NCBI GenBank assembly: GCA_044224605.1
Contig: JBGAKC010000024.1
Coordinates: 12,811 to 76,810, forward strand
Length of the DNA stretch: 64,000 nucleotides
Source of the DNA: UBA7672 sp044224605
GTDB taxonomy: Bacteria; Pseudomonadota; Alphaproteobacteria; Caulobacterales; Hyphomonadaceae
Direction of reading: 5' to 3'
Part shown: piece by piece, positions 62,463 through 64,000 of the stretch
How positions within the stretch are numbered: the first letter of the stretch is position 1
Layout: every line of letters starts with the position of its first letter
Program-made: the position numbers and the translations under genes
The notes under the pieces: model-generated
Seen by the model: the letters and a program-made list of their open reading frames with translations, nothing else
Told to the model about the DNA's origin: nothing
Database searches by the model: none

Positions 62463-64000
62463 ATGCTGGACGTCATCAATTCCAGGTTGAACCTGGGCAC
62501 GCGACTTGGGCTTCTCTCCGCGCTCTTCCTGGCGCCGACTGTGCTGCTGGCGACGCTATTCATCAATACGACATCGGGCCAGATCTCCTTTTCCGAGAAG
62601 GAAACCCGCGGGGCCGACTACGTTGCCGATCTGTGGCCGTCGATTGTTGCGACCAACAAGGACGTTGCTGCGCCGAACCATGCCGGTTTCGATGCGGAAT
62701 TCGGCACCGGCCAGTCCTTCTCCAAGTTTGCTGACGCCAAAAGCGCCGTTGATCGCGTCGCCGCGGGCGCTTCGCTGTTCAGTGATGTTGCCGATGCCTC
62801 GAACCTGACGCTCGATACGCAGCTCGACAGCTTCTACGCGATGGACGCTGTGACGATGCGCCTCCCGGCGCTGCTCGCTGCCGTGACCGACGTCCAGGCC
62901 GCGATCAAGGAAGCCGCGGTCGCCGAGGCTCCCGCCGCAGGCGGCGAACAGTATCTGTCGTCGGCCGAAGTGATCTCCGCCATCGAAAGCACGGCCGAAG
63001 CCGGCCGCGTTGCGGTCGAGGCGCTCGAAGGCGCAATGAAGAGCAACGCCGCGGGCGACACTCGCCGCGCGCTGGGCGATGACGTCAAGAAACTGTCCGA
63101 CCTCATCACGCCGCTCGCCGCCGCATCTTCCAACGCCCAGGCCGCGAAGCTGGCCAAAGATGTCGCCGACCAGATTGACACCGTCTGGCGCAAGACGCAC
63201 ACGGAAATGGAGCGTCTGATCCGCGCGCGCATCGACGGGCTGCGCAGCGAACAGTTCTTCAACCTCAGCATCGTCGGCGCGGCGCTGCTGCTCGCCGGCC
63301 TGCTGGCTTTCGTCATCGTCACCGGCCTGTCGGGCCGCTTCCGCAAGCTTCTGGCGGCGATGGACGGTCTGACCAACAACAAGCTGGACACGGAGATCCC
63401 GTGCCGCGAGGACCGCAACGAAACTGGCCGCATCGCCGAGGCGCTCGACGTGTTCAAGCGCGGGCTGCAGGAGCGCGCTGCGCTCGAGAAGAAGAGCAAG
63501 GCTGCGGCTGACGAACTCGCTATGGTTGTCGAGACGCTCGGCTCCAAGTTGTCCATGCTCTCGCGCGGCAGCCTGACCTGCCATATCGATCAGCAATTCC
63601 CGGCTGAATACCAGAAGCTCCAGCGCGACTTCAACGCGGCGGTGTCGCAGCTGCAGGACGCAATGAAAGTGATCATCACGAACGTGCAGGGCATGCGTTC
63701 GGGCGCTGAGGAGATTTCCCATGCGGCCGACGACCTGTCGCGTCGCACGGAACAGCAGGCCGCTTCGCTCGAAGAGACGGCTGCCGCGCTGGACGAGATC
63801 ACCGCCACGGTGCGCAAGACGGCCGATGGCGCCCGCCAGGCCAACTCGGTCGTCGCCGAGGCCAAGGGCGAAGCCGAACGCTCGGGCGAAGTGGTTCGCA
63901 AGGCGGTCGCTGCGATGGGCGAGATCGAAGGTTCGTCGCGGAAAATCGCCCAGATCATCGGCGTGATCGACGAGATCGCCTTCCAGACCAACCTGCTGGC
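62463..64000 (+). CDS. Methyl-accepting chemotaxis protein, runs past window end
   Basis: Open from ATG 62463 (GGGAGAGAAGCC before it) to the last base without a stop: 512 codons are visible. TM1 is LGLLSALFLAPTVLLATLFI, the periplasmic part is helical, TM2 is FNLSIVGAALLLAGLLAFVIV, followed by HAMP and the signalling domain (DLSRRTEQQAASLEETAAALDEITATVRKTADG). The window ends at the tip, ...IDEIAFQTNLLA. From about 63600 it is highly similar to the first receptor, and the last ~138 bp are identical, suggesting gene conversion or a repeat-driven assembly problem. Confidence 0.92.
   Translation, partial: MLDVINSRLNLGTRLGLLSALFLAPTVLLATLFINTTSGQISFSEKETRGADYVADLWPSIVATNKDVAAPNHAGFDAEFGTGQSFSKFADAKSAVDRVAAGASLFSDVADASNLTLDTQLDSFYAMDAVTMRLPALLAAVTDVQAAIKEAAVAEAPAAGGEQYLSSAEVISAIESTAEAGRVAVEALEGAMKSNAAGDTRRALGDDVKKLSDLITPLAAASSNAQAAKLAKDVADQIDTVWRKTHTEMERLIRARIDGLRSEQFFNLSIVGAALLLAGLLAFVIVTGLSGRFRKLLAAMDGLTNNKLDTEIPCREDRNETGRIAEALDVFKRGLQERAALEKKSKAAADELAMVVETLGSKLSMLSRGSLTCHIDQQFPAEYQKLQRDFNAAVSQLQDAMKVIITNVQGMRSGAEEISHAADDLSRRTEQQAASLEETAAALDEITATVRKTADGARQANSVVAEAKGEAERSGEVVRKAVAAMGEIEGSSRKIAQIIGVIDEIAFQTNLL

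Overview
The window is about 64 kb of GC-rich, densely packed bacterial chromosome. Gene content points to an alphaproteobacterium, most likely Caulobacterales/Hyphomonadaceae-like: a separate small PurL near BolA and a monothiol glutaredoxin, paired citrate synthase paralogues, DUF1800/DUF1501 partners, Tad-pilus TadE/TadG proteins, many TetR regulators with acyl-CoA genes, and many GTG/TTG starts with ATGA-type overlaps. This placement is inference from gene content. I saw no rRNA, tRNA, CRISPR array or prophage.

Layout. 1-7 kb: small secreted or membrane proteins (serine hydrolase, MAPEG protein, ferritin-like diiron protein divergent from an AraC regulator, DsrE-like protein). 7-16 kb: ttcA, a secreted carboxylesterase, two divergent citrate synthase paralogues (one with an N-terminal DNA-binding domain), a DUF1800-DUF1501 pair, and grxD-aldo/keto reductase-bolA. 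16-25 kb: a DUF4142 lipoprotein, purL, a DUF2834-macrodomain pair, a TetR with a textbook operator, and a tightly overlapping run of CinA-like, crotonase, serine hydrolase and pseudouridine synthase genes. 25-31 kb: a three-gene TadE/TadE-like/TadG operon whose TadG has an unusual repeat insertion, corA and a Pro-rich membrane protein. 31-43 kb: a TPR protein, a TetR-HlyD-ABC efflux operon, a soluble hybrid histidine kinase, and an exported hydrolase followed by a short-chain dehydrogenase that carries the halohydrin-dehalogenase triad, then an IS110-type remnant.

43-51 kb is a TetR-controlled acyl-CoA catabolic cluster: an ACAD10/11- or LvaC-like acyl-CoA dehydrogenase, a phosphotransferase fused to a DUF6285-like domain (apparently an LvaA-LvaB fusion), a KAS III-type enzyme, a feruloyl-CoA-synthase-like ligase and a second acyl-CoA dehydrogenase. 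51-56 kb: an S9 peptidase homologue that has lost its catalytic triad, a metallophosphoesterase, a nitronate-monooxygenase-like enzyme, a TIR-domain remnant and an unknown protein. 56-64 kb: three tandem structured repeats with compensatory changes, an OprO/OprP-type porin, an XRE-cupin regulator translationally coupled to a MASE1-PAS membrane sensor with no output domain, and two chemoreceptor genes. The first receptor is broken by an exact 116-bp tandem duplication; the second runs off the window end. ATTCTC/GAGAAA motifs spaced 20 bp lie in front of both the porin and the sensor/receptor pair, suggesting one regulon.

The most interesting items are the fused phosphotransferase system (45.1-46.5 kb), the covarying hairpin array (56.4-56.7 kb), the sensor-regulator-porin-receptor module (56.7-64 kb), the dead S9 peptidase, the halohydrin-dehalogenase-like enzyme and the TadG repeat insertion.
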